A DNA stretch of 64,000 nt from Collinsella tanakaei YIT 12063 (GCF_000225705.1 NZ_JH126467.1:265146-329145), one strand, 5' to 3'; positions 18,312-27,584 are shown, numbered from the stretch's first letter. Made by a program: numbers and translations. Notes: generated by a model not told the origin, from the sequence alone.

Positions 18312-19550
18312 ATGTCCGTCGAGTCCCTCTACATCCATATCCCGTTTTGCCATGCCCGCTGCACGTATTGCGACTTCGATACCAAGGCGGCGTGCGGCAG
18401 CCAGTTGCTCTCCCAAGGCGACGCATATGTCCAAAAGCTCTTGCGCCGGCTGCGTGATGCGGATCGGGCAGGAGTCCTAGAGCGAGTGGAGACGGTCTAT
18501 ATAGGCGGCGGCACCCCCACCGTTTTGGGCGAGCGTCTGGTGGACATCGTCCGCGAAATCCGCGGCTATTGCAATCCTGTTGAGTTTACCTGTGAGGCTA
18601 ATCCCGAGTCCTTTACTCCCGAGCTCGCATTCGCTCTGGCTCATGCCGGCGTTACCAGGGTTTCTCTTGGCGTGCAGTCTTTGGACGATGATGAGCTCGC
18701 GCTGCTTGGCAGAATTCATTCATCTTCCCAGGCGGAGCGCGCCGTAGGTCTCGCCCGGTCATGCGGGTTCTCCACGTCTGTCGACCTTATCTGCGGTCTT
18801 TCGGGACAGGCCATGGCGTCGTGGGAAAAGACGCTTGATCGAGCGTGCGCGCTCGAGACCGACCACGTCTCCGTCTATCCCCTTATGATCGAGGACGGCA
18901 CGCCGCTGAGCCGGGCGATCGAAGCCGGTAGGGTTGCTGAACCCGATGAGGACCTTCAAGCGGAGATGATGGACGTGGCGAGGTCCGTGTTGACGGGCCG
19001 CGGGCTTGAGCGATATGAGGTTGCGAGCTATGCGCGCGCCGGTAAAGAATGCCGCCATAACATCGCCTACTGGACGGGGAAGAGCTATCTGGGATTGGGG
19101 AGGTCTGCCGCCTCGATGTTCTCGTCCAAAGATTACGGGGCGTGTGCCAAGCTGTTCGATGCGCTCGACGTTCCCAGCGGCGCTTCGAGGATCCGCATAG
19201 TCCAGCTTGATGATGAGGGTACCGCTTTTGACGTCGAGACGCTCTCCTCTCGCGAGGCGCTTGCCGAAGACCTTATGCTGGGCGCTCGGATGAGTCGGGG
19301 CATCTCGTATGACTTGCTGCACCGTGCGGCCGCGGTGATCCCCCCTTCGCGCCTCTTGGGAACTTTGAAAGAGGCCGTAGACTTGGGTTTACTGAGCTTG
19401 AGCGATTCTTGGGATTCGCTTGAGGCGGCGCTGTCTTGCGATGTTTCGCGGTCGGGGCCATGCGCTATGCCAACCAGGCTGGGCTGGCTTATGGGCAACC
19501 AGTTGTACGGCATGCTGTGGGACCTGCACAAGGACGCTCGCTTCTGTTGA
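18312..19550 (+). CDS. hemW: Radical SAM heme chaperone HemW
   Basis: A 412-residue radical SAM protein often annotated as oxygen-independent coproporphyrinogen oxidase but now seen as the haem chaperone HemW. The N-terminus has YIHIPFCHARCTYCDF (residues 6-21), whose CxxxCxxC holds the 4Fe-4S cluster; the extra cysteine of true HemN (CxxxCxxCxC) is absent. A GGGTPT motif follows. The ATG at 18312 directly after the dusB stop is preferred over the longer open frame that overlaps dusB. No haem pathway genes are nearby. Confidence 0.88.
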   Translation: MSVESLYIHIPFCHARCTYCDFDTKAACGSQLLSQGDAYVQKLLRRLRDADRAGVLERVETVYIGGGTPTVLGERLVDIVREIRGYCNPVEFTCEANPESFTPELAFALAHAGVTRVSLGVQSLDDDELALLGRIHSSSQAERAVGLARSCGFSTSVDLICGLSGQAMASWEKTLDRACALETDHVSVYPLMIEDGTPLSRAIEAGRVAEPDEDLQAEMMDVARSVLTGRGLERYEVASYARAGKECRHNIAYWTGKSYLGLGRSAASMFSSKDYGACAKLFDALDVPSGASRIRIVQLDDEGTAFDVETLSSREALAEDLMLGARMSRGISYDLLHRAAAVIPPSRLLGTLKEAVDLGLLSLSDSWDSLEAALSCDVSRSGPCAMPTRLGWLMGNQLYGMLWDLHKDARFC

Positions 19551-19664
19551 CGGTGCGTCTTATAGCCCATTGATGGGTTTGCGGTGCATCAAATAATCTT
19601 GTCAGCACCATCACATATACTTACAAAAACCTATTCGCTTTCGCACAGGAGGTCGTTGCCCCAT

Positions 19665-20765
19665 ATGGCGACAATGAACGAAAAAGATTACTACGCTATT
19701 TTGGGCGTCCCCAAGGATGCTTCGGCGAAAGATATCCAAAAGGCTTTCCAGCAAAAGGCCCGCAAGCTTCATCCTGACATTAATAAGGCGCCCGATGCCG
19801 AGGAGCGCTTCAAAGAGGTGTCAGAGGCGTATGCCGTGCTATCCGATGACGCCAAGCGCGCACGCTACGATGCCATGCGTTCCGGCTCTCCCTTTGCCGG
19901 GGCCCCGTCGCAGCCCGGTTCATCCGCCGGTTCATATGGCGGGGGTTTTGGCGGCTTTCCGTTTGGTGGATTTCCCTTTGACGCCGGCTTTAGCCAGTCT
20001 AGACGGGCTGCCTCTGCCTATAACCCCGAGGAAGGCGCTAACGTGGTGGTCGAGGTCGACCTTACTGCGGCTCAGGCTAAAGAGGGGGCTAAAAGGGCCG
20101 CTACCTATCGCAGGTACGAGAGCTGCTCGCATTGCCATGGCTCCGGCTCGGTCTCGACCGACCATGCTAAAACGTGCCCCACGTGTGGCGGAACCGGCTC
20201 GATCGACGTGGATATGGCATCCCTTTTTGGTATGGGCGTACTCAAGATGGTCTGCCCCGAATGCGCGGGTTCGGGTCGAGTTGTCGCCGATCCCTGTCCG
20301 CAGTGCGGGGGTTCGGGCCGCACCGCGGTGACTTCCGAGGCCGTTATCGAGTTTCCGGCGGGAACGCATGACGGCGACGTGGTGCGCATCAAGGGTATGG
20401 GCCATGCGGGAACCAACGGTGCCGCGGGCGGCGACTTGGTTGGTAGAGCGCGCGTCTCTTCGGAGCGCCTTGAGGGGCGCGCGGCCAACGGGTTCTACAC
20501 GGTTGGAGTGATGCTGCCGTTCCTGCTGCTCTCCGCGTTTACGGGCATCTTTTCGTTGTTTGCGCTCATTTGTCTGGTTCCGCTTGTTATGGGCATAGGC
20601 ATGATCGCGTCGGACGATGCTCTGCATAGGCCCTCCCTGTGGTGGAAGCGCGGTCTTTCCCAGCTTCTTAACGGCGCGGTCAACGGCCTGTTCTTCGCCC
20701 TCATCATGGTTTGGTTTACCAGCTGCACCAACGGGTTATTTCTCAGCCCTTATAGAATGATGTGA
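19665..20765 (+). CDS. DnaJ-like co-chaperone with C-terminal membrane helices
   Basis: A 366-residue protein with an N-terminal J domain ([20 protein letters not shown], with the HPD motif intact), a Gly/Phe-rich linker (about residues 85-110), and a DnaJ zinc-finger region beginning at Cys154 with four CxxCxGxG-type repeats ([32 protein letters not shown]). Substrate domain I is present but short. In place of the second C-terminal domain and dimer region there are about 90 hydrophobic residues that form two or three membrane helices (about 278-313 and 335-355). The AGGAGG before the ATG at 19665 fixes the start. The canonical dnaJ follows 85 bp later. Substrates are unknown; a role at the membrane with DnaK is inferred. 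Confidence 0.85.
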   Translation: MATMNEKDYYAILGVPKDASAKDIQKAFQQKARKLHPDINKAPDAEERFKEVSEAYAVLSDDAKRARYDAMRSGSPFAGAPSQPGSSAGSYGGGFGGFPFGGFPFDAGFSQSRRAASAYNPEEGANVVVEVDLTAAQAKEGAKRAATYRRYESCSHCHGSGSVSTDHAKTCPTCGGTGSIDVDMASLFGMGVLKMVCPECAGSGRVVADPCPQCGGSGRTAVTSEAVIEFPAGTHDGDVVRIKGMGHAGTNGAAGGDLVGRARVSSERLEGRAANGFYTVGVMLPFLLLSAFTGIFSLFALICLVPLVMGIGMIASDDALHRPSLWWKRGLSQLLNGAVNGLFFALIMVWFTSCTNGLFLSPYRMM

Positions 20766-20850
20766 TGGTTAGCCCGCTGATGTACGGGGCATAATGACAA
20801 GCGGAAAATGACGGCGGGTCGCACCCGCTTAGATCGGGAGGTTCTTTCTC

Positions 20851-22002
20851 GTGGCGGAGAAGAGAGATTATTACGAGGTTCTTGGCGTCGATCGCGATGC
20901 TGATCAGCGCGCTATTAAGCGGGCATTCCTGAAGAAAGCGCGTGAGGTGCATCCTGATGTTTCAGATGACCCTAATGCCGAGGAGCTTTTTAAAGAGGTA
21001 AACGAGGCATATTCCGTTTTGTCCGATGAACAGAAGCGCGCCAACTACGATCGTTTTGGCACGGCTGACGGTCCGGGTATGGGAAGCGGTTACGTCGACT
21101 TCTCCGACATCTTTGGCGGTATGGGCGTCGATGACATCTTCTCGTCTTTCTTTGGCGGCGGGCGCTCCGGTGGGTCCGCGCGCAATCGTCAGGCTCGTCG
21201 CCAGGGCCGTGACATGGCCATCAACCTCACTATCTCTCTTGAAGAGGCGGCGACTGGTTGCACCAAGACCATCAGCTACGATCGTCTGGCTCCGTGTGAG
21301 GACTGCAACGGTTCCGGCCTGTCCGAGGGCGCCCAGGAGAAGCAGTGCGACCATTGTCATGGAACGGGCTATGTAACAACTTACCAACGCTCCATTTTTG
21401 GCGATGTTCAGTCTACGGCACCCTGTCCGGATTGCCAGGGAGAGGGCACCGTTATCGATCATCCCTGCGAGATGTGCAACGGCCAAGGTCGTACGCCCAC
21501 TCATGAGAAGCTTGACGTGCAGATTCCTGCTGGCGTGGCAACGGGCAGGCAGTTGCGCGTCTCCGGGTACGGCGAGGCGGGCTATCGCGGCGCGGAGTCC
21601 GGCAATCTCATCGTCACGGTTCAGGTTTCTGACAATGAGCGTTTCCAGCGAGGTGGAGACGACCTCTATACCGATGTGACCGTCTCCATGGTTCAGGCCG
21701 CGCTTGGTTGCTCGGTCACCGTAGACGGCATTCTTCCGGACGAGAAGATCGAGGTCAAGGTTCCCGCCGGCACGCAGTATGGCACCGCTATCCCCGTCGA
21801 GGGCTACGGCATGCCCCGTATGGGCAGGTCTGGTCGCGGCAGGCTGGTGGTGCGCGTCCTCGTCCATATTCCCGAGCACCTTTCTTCTGAGGCGCGCCAG
21901 GCGCTGGAGCGCTACGAGGACGCGGTGGGCGAGGATTACGAGAAGCAGCACAAAACGGTGGGCGATCGAATTCGCGACGCCATCGATGACATCCTTGATT
22001 AG
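20851..22002 (+). CDS. dnaJ: Molecular chaperone DnaJ
   Basis: A 383-residue canonical DnaJ that stimulates DnaK and delivers unfolded proteins. It has a J domain with HPD (KKAREVHPDVSDD), a Gly/Phe linker, the four-repeat zinc finger (CEDCNGSG, CDHCHGTG, CPDCQGEG, CEMCNGQG) and both C-terminal substrate domains. The start is GTG at 20851 after GGGAGG. It follows the membrane DnaJ-like gene and precedes mtaB by 9 bp. grpE, dnaK and hrcA are not in the window, and no CIRCE or HAIR operator is seen upstream. Confidence 0.95.
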   Translation: MAEKRDYYEVLGVDRDADQRAIKRAFLKKAREVHPDVSDDPNAEELFKEVNEAYSVLSDEQKRANYDRFGTADGPGMGSGYVDFSDIFGGMGVDDIFSSFFGGGRSGGSARNRQARRQGRDMAINLTISLEEAATGCTKTISYDRLAPCEDCNGSGLSEGAQEKQCDHCHGTGYVTTYQRSIFGDVQSTAPCPDCQGEGTVIDHPCEMCNGQGRTPTHEKLDVQIPAGVATGRQLRVSGYGEAGYRGAESGNLIVTVQVSDNERFQRGGDDLYTDVTVSMVQAALGCSVTVDGILPDEKIEVKVPAGTQYGTAIPVEGYGMPRMGRSGRGRLVVRVLVHIPEHLSSEARQALERYEDAVGEDYEKQHKTVGDRIRDAIDDILD

Positions 22003-22011
22003 GCGGGCAAC

Positions 22012-23361
22012 GTGCGTAAAACCACTGCTTCCGTTATCAATCTTGGATGCCGCGTCAACCGGGTGGAATCCGATAAAATCGCCGTCGGTCTCATCTCGCA
22101 CGGTTTCGAGCTTGTGGATGAGGAAGAAGCGCAGCTGATCGTGATCAACACCTGCGCCGTCACCGGCGAAGCGGAGGCCAAGACGCGTAAAGCCGTTCGC
22201 AAGGCGGCCGGACGTCCTTTGGAGCCCATCGTTATCGTCACCGGATGCGTTGTTAACCTCAACCCCGGGGAGCTCACTTCTATTTCTGATCGCGTGATCG
22301 CCGAGCCTTCAAAGGTGGATGTGGTTTCGCGAGCCCTGCATGCTATCGGAGACATGACGGATTCATCAGAGGGCCGGCACCTCGATGACCGCGAGTCTTC
22401 GACCATGCTTTCGGTCTCCTCTGGTGAGGCCCATGTGGACGAGGACCCCCATGCCATCTCTGATCTATTGGGACGCTCTCGCTATGGAATCAAGATACAG
22501 GACGGATGCAACCACCGTTGCACGTATTGTATTGTGTGGAAAGCGAGAGGGCCCGAGCGTTCCGTTCCCCTAGACAGCGTGATACGCGATGTTCGCTCCG
22601 CTGAGCTCGCCGGGGTGCCCGAAGTGGTCCTTACCGGTGTCAACCTTGGCGCCTATCGTTATGAACTGGCTGACGGTACGGTTGTCGGTATCGCGCGCCT
22701 GCTCCAAGAGATTCTCGACCAAACCGCAATTCCCCAGGTCCGCCTCTCGTCCATAGAGCCTATGGACGTCGATTTGGACCTAGTGCGCGTTATGTCTTGC
22801 AATCAGGACCGTGTGGCGCCCTTTTTACACCTTCCCATTCAGTCTGGCTGCATGCAAACCTTGAGGCGTATGGGACGGCCCTATTCTGCTGAGACGTTGC
22901 TTGCGAACGTGAATGCTATTCGCGACATCTTGCCCTCTGTCTCGATTTCCTGCGACCTCATCGTTGGCTTCCCAGGTGAGACGGACGAGGAGTTCGCTCG
23001 CACGCTGGAGGCATGTCGCAAGATAGGGTTCTCGAGGATGCATGTCTTTCGATACAGCAAACGGCCCGGTACCCCGGCCGCCGCGGCGCCCAACCAGGTC
23101 GACCCCAAGGTTATGGCCGCGCGTTCCGCCCGGGTGAGGCGCCTGGCCGAGCAGATGGCGCGGCAAGATGCCGCGTCGCGCATCGGTTCGGTTGAAAACG
23201 CCGTCTTCGAGTACGAGGACAAGGGAACGCTGGGTTCGTTTCACAAGGTTATTATCGAGGACGCTCCGGCGGGTATGCGAGGAGCAATCGCCCCTGTCCG
23301 CATCGTGAGCCTCGATGATGACGGATACCTACATGCCCGTCTTGTAGATTATCAGAGCTAG
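22012..23361 (+). CDS. mtaB: tRNA (t6A37) methylthiotransferase MtaB
   Basis: A 449-residue radical SAM methylthiotransferase that makes ms2t6A at position 37 of tRNAs reading ANN codons. The N-terminal cluster domain starts INLGCRVNRVESD, has NTCAVTGEAE, and the radical SAM motif CNHRCTYCIVWKARG lies at about residue 165. The CRVN and NTCAVT patterns separate MtaB from MiaB and RimO. There is an odd insertion of about 40 residues (DMTDSSEGRHLDDRESSTML) before the radical SAM domain. Start is GTG at 22012. It is translated close behind dnaJ, a frequent pairing in Gram-positive bacteria. Confidence 0.92.
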   Translation: MRKTTASVINLGCRVNRVESDKIAVGLISHGFELVDEEEAQLIVINTCAVTGEAEAKTRKAVRKAAGRPLEPIVIVTGCVVNLNPGELTSISDRVIAEPSKVDVVSRALHAIGDMTDSSEGRHLDDRESSTMLSVSSGEAHVDEDPHAISDLLGRSRYGIKIQDGCNHRCTYCIVWKARGPERSVPLDSVIRDVRSAELAGVPEVVLTGVNLGAYRYELADGTVVGIARLLQEILDQTAIPQVRLSSIEPMDVDLDLVRVMSCNQDRVAPFLHLPIQSGCMQTLRRMGRPYSAETLLANVNAIRDILPSVSISCDLIVGFPGETDEEFARTLEACRKIGFSRMHVFRYSKRPGTPAAAAPNQVDPKVMAARSARVRRLAEQMARQDAASRIGSVENAVFEYEDKGTLGSFHKVIIEDAPAGMRGAIAPVRIVSLDDDGYLHARLVDYQS

Positions 23362-23371
23362 GAGCACCAAT

Positions 23372-24373
23372 ATGGATGCCGCAAAGGTTCGCCTTACCAT
23401 TCCCCAGGGTATCGACCCTGCTTTGGTTACCGGCGCGGGGGATTGCATCCTGCGCGCGGTAGACGCTATGAAGTGCGGCGAGGCGTTGGTGAGGGGTGAC
23501 TCCATCCAGCTTTCAGGCTCTCCAGATGAGGTCGAAAAGCTTACGCGCCTGTTTACCCAGCTCATCAAGATGGCATCTGCCGGTCAGGTGCCATCTAGCG
23601 ATGACGCCGATCGCATCATGGAGGCCCCTCGTCATCAAGATCTCGCCGGTGCGGGTTTTGCTGACGATATCATCCTTACGTATCGCGGTCGCGCCATTCG
23701 TCCTAAAACCGCCGGCCAGAAAGCGTATATAGACGCCATCCGGTCCAATACGGTCACGTTTTGCCTGGGGCCTGCGGGTACGGGTAAAACCTATCTTGCC
23801 ATGGCTATGGCGATCGCCGCGCTCAAGCGTCGCGAGGTCAGCCGTATCGTCCTCACCAGGCCGGTCGTCGAGGCTGGAGAGAGCCTTGGCTTTCTTCCCG
23901 GTACGCTGCAGGAGAAGATCGACCCCTATATTCGTCCGTTATTCGATGCGTTGTTCGACCTTACTGATATGGAGCGCGCAAATGAATACATCGAGCGCGG
24001 AACCATCGAGATTGCGCCGCTTGCGTATATGAGGGGGCGCACCTTGAACGACGCCTTCGTTTTACTTGACGAGGCCCAAAACACCACGCCCGAGCAGATG
24101 AAGATGTTCCTGACGCGCCTGGGCTTTAATTCGAAGTTTATTATCACCGGTGATGCCACCCAGCGAGACCTTCCCATCAAGCGTGGCGGGCTCACCGACA
24201 TCGAGGATATTCTGGCGGACGTCGCAGACGTCAGCTTTATCCATTTGGGAAGGTCCGATGTCGTCCGTCACCAGCTGGTTGGTCGGATCGTCGAGGCGTA
24301 TGACGCATTCGAGACCGCTCGCGACGCGCGGGCGCGCGCGAAGAAAGGGGAGCGCCATGAGCGTGCTCATTAG
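23372..24373 (+). CDS. phoH: PhoH-like ATPase
   Basis: A 333-residue member of the PhoH family, a P-loop ATPase linked to RNA metabolism. The Walker A motif FCLGPAGTGKTYLAMA lies at about residues 130-145, followed by RIVLTRPVVEAGE and the Walker B region VLLDEAQNTTPEQMKMFLTR, and a sensor-like ITGDATQRDLP. An N-terminal KH-like region precedes it. The gene overlaps ybeY by 17 bp, the conserved phoH-ybeY pair, which supports a shared role in rRNA processing. Confidence 0.93.
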   Translation: MDAAKVRLTIPQGIDPALVTGAGDCILRAVDAMKCGEALVRGDSIQLSGSPDEVEKLTRLFTQLIKMASAGQVPSSDDADRIMEAPRHQDLAGAGFADDIILTYRGRAIRPKTAGQKAYIDAIRSNTVTFCLGPAGTGKTYLAMAMAIAALKRREVSRIVLTRPVVEAGESLGFLPGTLQEKIDPYIRPLFDALFDLTDMERANEYIERGTIEIAPLAYMRGRTLNDAFVLLDEAQNTTPEQMKMFLTRLGFNSKFIITGDATQRDLPIKRGGLTDIEDILADVADVSFIHLGRSDVVRHQLVGRIVEAYDAFETARDARARAKKGERHERAH

Positions 24374-24866
24374 TAACGACGGGGGCATCCAGGTTCCTAT
24401 CGACGCAGATGAAATAGTCCAGGTCATCCAGGCGGTCCTGTCTGCTGAGGCGGTGGAGCGTGAATGCAGCGTTTCCGTCTCCATTGTGGACGAGGATGAG
24501 ATCCAGTCCCTGAACGCCATGTGGCGCCAGATCGACGCCCCCACCGACGTGCTTTCTTTTGAGTGCGACTCGCCGTTTGGCGACGAGGTTCCCGATGGTG
24601 AAGTGGTCGAGCTGGGCGATGTCATTTTATGCCCCGCCGTCATCGCCGCGCAGGCGCCCGACTTCAACACCACGCCTGCCGATGAGTTCCGCCTTATGCT
24701 GGTCCATGGCATGCTGCATCTGCTTGGGTACGACCACATCGACCCCGATGATGCGACGCGTATGGAGGATCGAGAGCTTGTGATTCTGCGCAGTCTTGCT
24801 CAAGTGCGCGGCATCGACCCCCAATCGATTGTAATCGGTCCAACCACCAGCCATCTGGATGATTAG
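24357..24866 (+). CDS. ybeY: Endoribonuclease YbeY (rRNA maturation factor)
   Basis: A 169-residue zinc-dependent endoribonuclease needed for 16S rRNA 3' end maturation and ribosome quality control. The metal-binding motif HGMLHLLGYDH (HxxxHxxxxxH) is intact near residues 119-129. The middle part has the family's TDVLSFE. The start ATG at 24357 lies inside phoH; the frame is open further upstream but only as a shadow of phoH. It is followed by dgkA, era and recO, a gene order conserved in Gram-positive bacteria. Confidence 0.94.
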   Translation: MSVLISNDGGIQVPIDADEIVQVIQAVLSAEAVERECSVSVSIVDEDEIQSLNAMWRQIDAPTDVLSFECDSPFGDEVPDGEVVELGDVILCPAVIAAQAPDFNTTPADEFRLMLVHGMLHLLGYDHIDPDDATRMEDRELVILRSLAQVRGIDPQSIVIGPTTSHLDD

Positions 24867-24874
24867 GAGCCGCC

Positions 24875-25252
24875 ATGATACCCGGTTCGGATAGGGACCA
24901 TCCCACTTTTGTCCAGTCATTTCGCTATGCCATCGAAGGTCTCTTCACGGCGATCAGAACCGAGAGAAACATCAACGTGATGCTTGTCCTGGGGGTGGTC
25001 ACCGTTGTTGCCGGCATTGCGGTGGGGCTCGACCCCGTCTCTTGGTGCCTCATCGTTATTTGCTGCGGACTTGTCATCTTTGCTGAGCTTTGCAACACCG
25101 CAATGGAAGCGATCGTCGATCTCGCTACGCAAGAACTTCATCCCCTGGCAAAGCGTGCGAAGGATATCGCTGCGGCCAGCGTTTACGTTCTCTCGCTCAC
25201 GGCTGCGGTTGTGGGCGTCATCGTCTTTTCCCACGCCCTCGGTGTTATTTAA
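24875..25252 (+). CDS. dgkA: Undecaprenol/diacylglycerol kinase
   Basis: A 125-residue integral membrane kinase of the DgkA family. In Gram-positive bacteria it phosphorylates undecaprenol to recycle the lipid carrier for cell-wall synthesis. The signature ELCNTAMEAIVDLATQE, with the catalytic Glu and Asn residues, is present, and the cytoplasmic loop has HPLAKRAKDIAAASV. There are three predicted membrane helices. The sequence starts with a short soluble part containing FRYAIEGLFTAIRTERN. It lies between ybeY and era. Confidence 0.93.
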   Translation: MIPGSDRDHPTFVQSFRYAIEGLFTAIRTERNINVMLVLGVVTVVAGIAVGLDPVSWCLIVICCGLVIFAELCNTAMEAIVDLATQELHPLAKRAKDIAAASVYVLSLTAAVVGVIVFSHALGVI

Positions 25253-25264
25253 GAAGGAGTTGCC

Positions 25265-26350
25265 ATGAGCGACCAATCTATCAATTCACATAGCGCTCTC
25301 AATGACGTCGATGACCGCAGCCTGCTAGAGGACGCGGACGGCGACCTTTTCGATGTCGAGCAGGATTTCGATCCCTTTGCAGAGCTGGACGATGATGAGC
25401 TCGATGCGATGCTCGCCAAGGCTGAAGGCGGCTTCGATGCTACTGCTTCCGGCGTACCGGAGGGGTTCCGCAGCGGCTTCGTGGCTCTTGTGGGGCGTCC
25501 CAACGCTGGTAAATCCACTTTGCTCAACGCATGCTTCGGCCAGAAGGTCGCCATCACATCACCCGTCGCGCAGACTACGCGTCGCCGCATGAGGGCCGTG
25601 ATCAATCGCGAGGGCTGCCAGATCGTCATCGTCGATACACCGGGCCTGCACAAGCCTAAGGACTCGCTTGGCTCCGAGCTTAACAAGAGCGCGCTTTCCG
25701 AGATTGGCGACGTGGACGTCGTGGCATTTCTAGTCGACGCCACCAAGCCCATCGGCAGGGGAGACGCCTGGGTCGCAGAGCATGTTGCGGCGTCCAGGGC
25801 TACAAAGATTCTCGTCCTTACCAAAGCCGATATCGCCAATCCCCAACAGGTGACCTCTCAGCTTGAAGAGGCGAGGAAGCTTGTCGATTTCGACGAGGAG
25901 CTCGTTGTCTCGTCCACCGAAGGGTTCAACGTGGAGGCGTTTGTCTCCGTTGTGGCTAGCTATCTTCCCGAGGGACCCAAATGGTTCCCCGACGACATGG
26001 GCGTCGATGCTTCCGATGAGACGCTTGTTTCCGAATTTGTGCGCGAAAAGGTCCTCCTTCACACGCGCGAGGAGATTCCCCATGCCGTGGGCGTTCTATG
26101 CGACGGCTTTGAGTACAAGCGCGACCTGTTGAAGCTTCATGCCACCATCTACGTTGAGCGCGAGGGCCAGAAGGGCATTCTCATTGGCAAGCGCGGCGAG
26201 ATGATCAAGAGGATAGGTATCGAGGCGCGACGCGACTTAGAGCGCATTTTCGACACCCGCGTCTACCTTGAGCTTGATGTTAAGGTTAAGCAGGGCTGGC
26301 GTGAGGACCAGGGCCAGATTAGGCGATTTGGCTATTCCGCGGACGAGTAG
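25265..26350 (+). CDS. era: GTPase Era with acidic N-terminal extension
   Basis: A 361-residue GTPase that binds the 3' end of 16S rRNA during 30S assembly. The G1 motif GRPNAGKS is at residues 77-84, with DTPGLHKP (G3) and LTKAD (G4), and the C-terminal KH domain has KGILIGKRGEMIKRIG. Normal Era is about 300 residues: here about 65 residues precede the GTPase domain, and 18 of the first 50 are Asp or Glu. The AAGGAG before the ATG at 25265 supports this start, and no later in-frame ATG with a ribosome binding site is evident before the GTPase fold. Confidence 0.94.
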   Translation: MSDQSINSHSALNDVDDRSLLEDADGDLFDVEQDFDPFAELDDDELDAMLAKAEGGFDATASGVPEGFRSGFVALVGRPNAGKSTLLNACFGQKVAITSPVAQTTRRRMRAVINREGCQIVIVDTPGLHKPKDSLGSELNKSALSEIGDVDVVAFLVDATKPIGRGDAWVAEHVAASRATKILVLTKADIANPQQVTSQLEEARKLVDFDEELVVSSTEGFNVEAFVSVVASYLPEGPKWFPDDMGVDASDETLVSEFVREKVLLHTREEIPHAVGVLCDGFEYKRDLLKLHATIYVEREGQKGILIGKRGEMIKRIGIEARRDLERIFDTRVYLELDVKVKQGWREDQGQIRRFGYSADE

Positions 26351-26359
26351 CAGGGGCGC

Positions 26360-27121
26360 GTGCGCGGTATGGCGGGCTCGAGAACTTATAGAACCTGCGC
26401 CATCGTTTTGGATAAGACCAAGCTCAAGGAGACCGATCTTATCCTTACGCTGCTAGCGCGAGATGGACGCGAGATCAGGGCGGTTGCGAAAGGCGCGAGA
26501 AAGCCGGGAAGCCGCCTGGCTGCTCGTTGCGAGTTGTTCTGCACGGTCGACCTGCTGCTTGCTAAGGGGCGGTCGCTCGACGTGGTCTCGCAGGCAGACC
26601 TTGTGGGAGCCCCGCTGGGCGCCGCCCCCACATATGAGGCCATGCAGCGCGCCTCTGTTATCGCGGAGGTGGCCTCGCTATGTTGTTTTGAGGATGCCAC
26701 GGATCCCTTCGTCTTCAGCATCAGTGCGAAAGCTCTTCGTGTTTTGGGCTCTTTACAGGGTGATTGTCCGCATATGGACCTTTTGGTCGCCGCGTACGTT
26801 TTCAAGCTTTTGAGCCACGTTGGTTATCGCCCGGATTTATCGTCCTGCGTTGCCTGCGGGGATCCGGCGTTGGCGTTTTTCTCCGCCTCCGCTGGAGGCC
26901 TTCTATGTTCCTCGTGCGCGTCCAGCGTCGCGGGGGCCGAGGCGGTGGATGCGGAGGCCGTTAACTGGCTGAGGGCGTTGCTGCCGCTCACCTTTGACGA
27001 GCTGGTGCTTCAGCATGTCGATACGGGTACGTCCAACCTATTGCTCGCCCTGTCCCATGCCTGGGCCGCCACCCATCTTGATGCGAGGCTGCGGGCGATG
27101 GAGTTCCTACTGGGCAGATAG
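26360..27121 (+). CDS. recO: DNA repair protein RecO
   Basis: A 253-residue mediator that, with RecR and RecF, loads RecA on SSB-coated DNA. The N-terminal OB fold contains the conserved KETDLILTLLARDGR and KGARKPGSR. The central part has a zinc-binding site, CVAC and then CSSC (about residues 167-195). The start may be the GTG at 26360 or the ATG at 26369; the N-terminal strand begins only at TCAIVLDK, so either works. It completes the ybeY-dgkA-era-recO cluster. Confidence 0.9.
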   Translation: MRGMAGSRTYRTCAIVLDKTKLKETDLILTLLARDGREIRAVAKGARKPGSRLAARCELFCTVDLLLAKGRSLDVVSQADLVGAPLGAAPTYEAMQRASVIAEVASLCCFEDATDPFVFSISAKALRVLGSLQGDCPHMDLLVAAYVFKLLSHVGYRPDLSSCVACGDPALAFFSASAGGLLCSSCASSVAGAEAVDAEAVNWLRALLPLTFDELVLQHVDTGTSNLLLALSHAWAATHLDARLRAMEFLLGR

Positions 27122-27270
27122 GGTGTCTTGTGTTCATCCTGCGTTGATGCGTTGGTTGTGGTACTATATCGAGCTGTTGGTACCCCGACCTTGGATGCGC
27201 GCTTTCACCGGCGGCTTCCCAGTACGGGGCGAATAGAGTCCTTATAGACCATAGAAGAAAGGTGATCAAC
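27122..27270 (+). promoter_or_regulatory. rpsO promoter and leader
   Basis: TTGATG at 27143-27148 and TATATC about 15-16 bp later form a possible promoter. The leader that follows contains TACCCCG (27180-27186) able to pair with CGGGG (27226-27230) around a GC-rich inner segment. Ribosomal protein S15 controls its own mRNA by binding a leader structure in many bacteria, with different folds in different phyla. A structured leader here fits that, but I cannot show an S15 site. Confidence 0.35.
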
Positions 27271-27549
27271 ATGACGATCTCCAAGGAGCGCAAGGCCGAG
27301 CTCACCGCTCAGTTCGGCAAGAACGCACAGGACACCGGTAACTCCAAGGTCCAGGTCGCCATCCTGACCGAGCGCATCCGCGAGCTCACCGAGCACATGA
27401 AGTCTCACCAGAAGGACTTCCACACCCGCCGCGGCCTGCTCATGCTCGTTGGTAAGCGTCGTCGTCTTCTTTCCTACATCAAGAAGAACGACATCAACGA
27501 GTACCGTGAGCTTATCGCTCAGCTCGGTATCCGCGACAACATCCAGTAA
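27271..27549 (+). CDS. rpsO: 30S ribosomal protein uS15
   Basis: A 92-residue small-subunit protein that binds the central domain of 16S rRNA. Recognisable segments are the N-terminal [17 protein letters not shown], the [23 protein letters not shown] rRNA-binding core, and the ending [16 protein letters not shown] (family normally 89 residues). The ATG at 27271 is preceded by GAAAGGTGATC. It stands just before pnp, the order seen in most bacteria. Confidence 0.97.
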   Translation: MTISKERKAELTAQFGKNAQDTGNSKVQVAILTERIRELTEHMKSHQKDFHTRRGLLMLVGKRRRLLSYIKKNDINEYRELIAQLGIRDNIQ

Positions 27550-27560
27550 TATGGCATTTG

Positions 27561-27584
27561 GGAGCGCTACGGCGCTCCTTCTTG
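27561..27584 (+). terminator. Partial terminator between rpsO and pnp
   Basis: GGAGCGC (27561-27567) pairs with GCGCTCC (27572-27578), followed by TTCTTG. It lies 11 bp after the rpsO stop. The T tract is interrupted, so some read-through into pnp is likely. Confidence 0.55.

Noticed and set aside
16327-18426. A 699-codon minus-strand frame opposite lepA and dusB
   Set aside because: Both plus-strand genes are complete and well conserved, so the antisense frame is a by-product of codon bias.
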